Made by a program: the position numbers and the translations under genes. A stretch of DNA of 64,000 nucleotides, from the NCBI GenBank assembly GCA_938031175.1, contig CALHGZ010000002.1, forward strand, positions 62,001 to 126,000, read 5' to 3'. Numbering within the stretch: position 1 is the first letter of the stretch; every line of letters begins with the position of its first letter. Shown here in pieces: positions 61,778 to 64,000 of this stretch. The DNA comes from Candidatus Kapaibacterium sp. GTDB lineage: Bacteria > Bacteroidota > Ignavibacteria > Kapaibacteriales > UBA2268. The notes beneath the pieces were generated by a model. The model made no database searches. It had not been told where the DNA came from and worked only from the letters and a program-made list of their open reading frames with translations.

Positions 61778-62296
61778 ATGAAATTTTGGATATCAATAAT
61801 TTTAATTTTTGGAATAAATTATCTTTTTGCTCAAAGACAAATTGATATTTTAAACGATACTGCTTATGTTGAAGATTTAATGAAATTACAGCAATTGATG
61901 GGATTACAAGACAATGCTTATGATATAAAAAATTATATGATTAATAGATTCAGAACTATGGCAAATGAGGTTGATTCTGTATATTGGGCTAATCTTTCAA
62001 ATTCTATTGATATCAGTGAATATTTAAGAATGAATGCTTTAACTTTTGCAAGCGTTTTTAGTCGCGAAGAGATCAAAGAATTGTTAAAATTCTACGAAAG
62101 CCCGCTTGGGAGAAAAGTAGTTTTAACGATGGAAGCAATTCATTCTGAACTTGCCAATAATGAAGGACTTTGGGCTGAATCTATTCGTGTCATTATATTA
62201 AAAAAATTGCAAGAGGATGGATTGATTGATTATTATGAATTAAAACCTGAAGATTTCGAACAAAATCAGGAAAATAATGACATTGAAATAAAATAG
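61778..62296 (+). CDS. DUF2059-like secreted protein
   Basis: Signal peptide from M at 61778 (within ORF 61721..62296); FSREEIKELLKFYESPLGRKVVLTMEAI typical of DUF2059. Confidence 0.7.
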   Translation: MKFWISIILIFGINYLFAQRQIDILNDTAYVEDLMKLQQLMGLQDNAYDIKNYMINRFRTMANEVDSVYWANLSNSIDISEYLRMNALTFASVFSREEIKELLKFYESPLGRKVVLTMEAIHSELANNEGLWAESIRVIILKKLQEDGLIDYYELKPEDFEQNQENNDIEIK

Positions 62297-62304
62297 AGGT
62301 ATTT

Positions 62305-63507
62305 ATGTCTAATGACCCTGCCAGCATGTTGCAAGATTATCTTGTATTCGGCGAATATGATGGAGTAAATCCATCAATTAATGATTCATCTACTTATACC
62401 TTTCGCTCACCTGAGAAAATGGCTTTATTATTCGAAAGAGAAGTTGAAGGTTGTTTTTTATACTCCCGGCATACCTGTCCGACAATTGAATATTTAGATG
62501 GTGCTTTGGCTATCATTGAAGGTACCGAATCAGCTCATTCAACATCATCTGGTATGTCAGCAATTGCTTGTTCGATTTTGCAAATTTGCAAATCTGGTGA
62601 TGAAGTAATTTCGAGCAGAACTATTTATGGCGGTACCTATGCTTTATTCAAAAATTTCTTATCAAAATTTGGTATTACTACTCATTTTGTACCTATAACT
62701 AATATTGATGCAATACGTTCAAAAATCACTGACAAAACAAAAATTCTTTATTGCGAGAGCATCAGTAACCCATTGCTTGAAGTAGCTGATATACCAAAAT
62801 TGCGGAAGCTCTGTGATGAATATAATCTTAAGCTCATTGTTGATAATACATTTAGCCCGCTTATTATAACTCCTTATAAACTTGGTGCAGACATAGTAAT
62901 ATATAGTTTGACCAAGTTCATAAATGGAGCAAGTGATTGCGTTGCCGGAGCTATATGTGCTGACAAAGAATTTATACAATCATTAAAAAATGTCAATAAT
63001 GGTGCAACAATGCTTCTTGGACCTACACTTGATAGTTTAAGGGCACAGAGTATTTTGAAAAATATGAGGACACTGCACGTTAGGATACAGAAACACAGCT
63101 ACAATGCCCAATACATAGCAGAAAAGTTGCAGGAACTTGAGCTAAATGTCCATTATCCAGGATTACCAACTCATCCACAGCATAGCTTAATGAAGTCATT
63201 AATGAATGATGGTTATGGTTTTGGCGGTATGCTTACATTAGATGCCATCAATGAAGAAATTGCCAATAATTTGATTGTAAAAATGCAAGAAGAACTTGTT
63301 GGATACTTTGCAGTTAGTCTGGGATTTTATAAAACATTGTTTAGTCCACCCGGTCATAGCACTTCTTCTGAAATACCTGAAGAAGAACAGCGCCAAATAG
63401 GTTTGACACCCGGTCTAATTCGATTCTCTATTGGATTAGATAATGATATAGAAAGAACCTGGCAAAGAATGATTAAATGCTTCCGTGAAGTTGGATTGAT
63501 TAAATAA
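62305..63507 (+). CDS. Cys/Met-metabolism PLP-dependent enzyme (trans-sulfuration / methionine gamma-lyase-like)
   Basis: YSRHTCPTIEYLDGALAIIEGTESAHSTSSGMSAIACSIL; YGGTYALF; DNTFSPLIITPYKLGADIVIYSLTKFINGASD. Confidence 0.9.
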   Translation: MSNDPASMLQDYLVFGEYDGVNPSINDSSTYTFRSPEKMALLFEREVEGCFLYSRHTCPTIEYLDGALAIIEGTESAHSTSSGMSAIACSILQICKSGDEVISSRTIYGGTYALFKNFLSKFGITTHFVPITNIDAIRSKITDKTKILYCESISNPLLEVADIPKLRKLCDEYNLKLIVDNTFSPLIITPYKLGADIVIYSLTKFINGASDCVAGAICADKEFIQSLKNVNNGATMLLGPTLDSLRAQSILKNMRTLHVRIQKHSYNAQYIAEKLQELELNVHYPGLPTHPQHSLMKSLMNDGYGFGGMLTLDAINEEIANNLIVKMQEELVGYFAVSLGFYKTLFSPPGHSTSSEIPEEEQRQIGLTPGLIRFSIGLDNDIERTWQRMIKCFREVGLIK

Positions 63508-64000
63508 ATGAAAAAATTTGATTTACCTGATAATTTAAAGCAAGCATATAATTTATTGAAAATCAACATTAGGAAAAGACTAAAAGAGCTATATGCAATA
63601 AGTGAACAAGATATATTTTATGAGCTTTGTTTTTGTCTGTGTACACCACAGTCTAAGGCGAGAAATGCTATTATAGTAGAAGAAAAATTGCGTAAAAGGA
63701 ATTTTTTCAAGCAAAATTTCAACCCAATTGATATATTACGAGAATCAAGTCACTACATTAGATTTCATCAGCAAAAATCCAATAATTTATTGTCTGCTAA
63801 AGATAAATTTGATATTATTAAATCTATGTTAAAGCAGGATATACCAACTTTTGAGAAAAGGCTCTGGCTTGTCAGAAATATACGTGGTTTGGGGATGAAA
63901 GAAAGTTCTCATTTTTTGAGAAACATTGGATATCGTCACTTAGCTATATTAGACAGACATATTTTAAAACATCTTGTTTTATGCGGTGTTTATGATGATA
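63508..64000 (+). CDS. Ogg2-like N-glycosylase/DNA lyase (HhH-GPD), 3' truncated by window edge
   Basis: Manual translation MKKFDLPDNLKQAYNLLKINIRKRLKELY...FCLCTPQSKARNAI...VRNIRGLGMKESSHFLRNIGYRHLAILDRHILKHLV; no stop before 64000. Confidence 0.8.
   Translation, partial: MKKFDLPDNLKQAYNLLKINIRKRLKELYAISEQDIFYELCFCLCTPQSKARNAIIVEEKLRKRNFFKQNFNPIDILRESSHYIRFHQQKSNNLLSAKDKFDIIKSMLKQDIPTFEKRLWLVRNIRGLGMKESSHFLRNIGYRHLAILDRHILKHLVLCGVYDD

Overview
AT-rich chromosomal window from a T9SS-bearing Bacteroidota/Ignavibacteria-Kapabacteria-like bacterium (lineage inferred from gene families only). Most of it is ordinary: two tandem secreted arylsulfotransferase-like proteins, a sigma54-type response regulator, murG, HMG-CoA lyase-like, nuoAB, an aromatic amino-acid decarboxylase-like enzyme, a DUF255 thioredoxin-fold protein, an OmpA-type protein, a VWA/T9SS protein, NUDIX, parAB, a PorQ-like protein, a multi-PAS histidine kinase, a flagellar rod/ring/hook-filament-junction operon ending in motA, WG-repeat and beta-helix proteins, a porin, one tRNA(CAU), rsmI, adenine deaminase, dut, miaB, anmK, an M24 peptidase, a Cys/Met-metabolism PLP enzyme and an edge-truncated Ogg2-like glycosylase. 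The most unusual segment is about 47.43-48.98 kb. There a type III-like Mod methyltransferase N-terminus is broken by palindromic repeats and joined to a DUF559 (Vsr/PD-(D/E)xK-like) nuclease gene. That gene starts inside one palindromic repeat, runs through several more at its 3' end, carries an in-frame TAA just before its EIDGGSH motif, and lies between inverted copies of a bipartite palindrome. It is a candidate for a nuclease-associated palindromic mobile element. A good sigma54 -24/-12-like site precedes the flagellar operon. Coordinates follow the supplied ORF track; likely alternative starts are noted. No database search was run.
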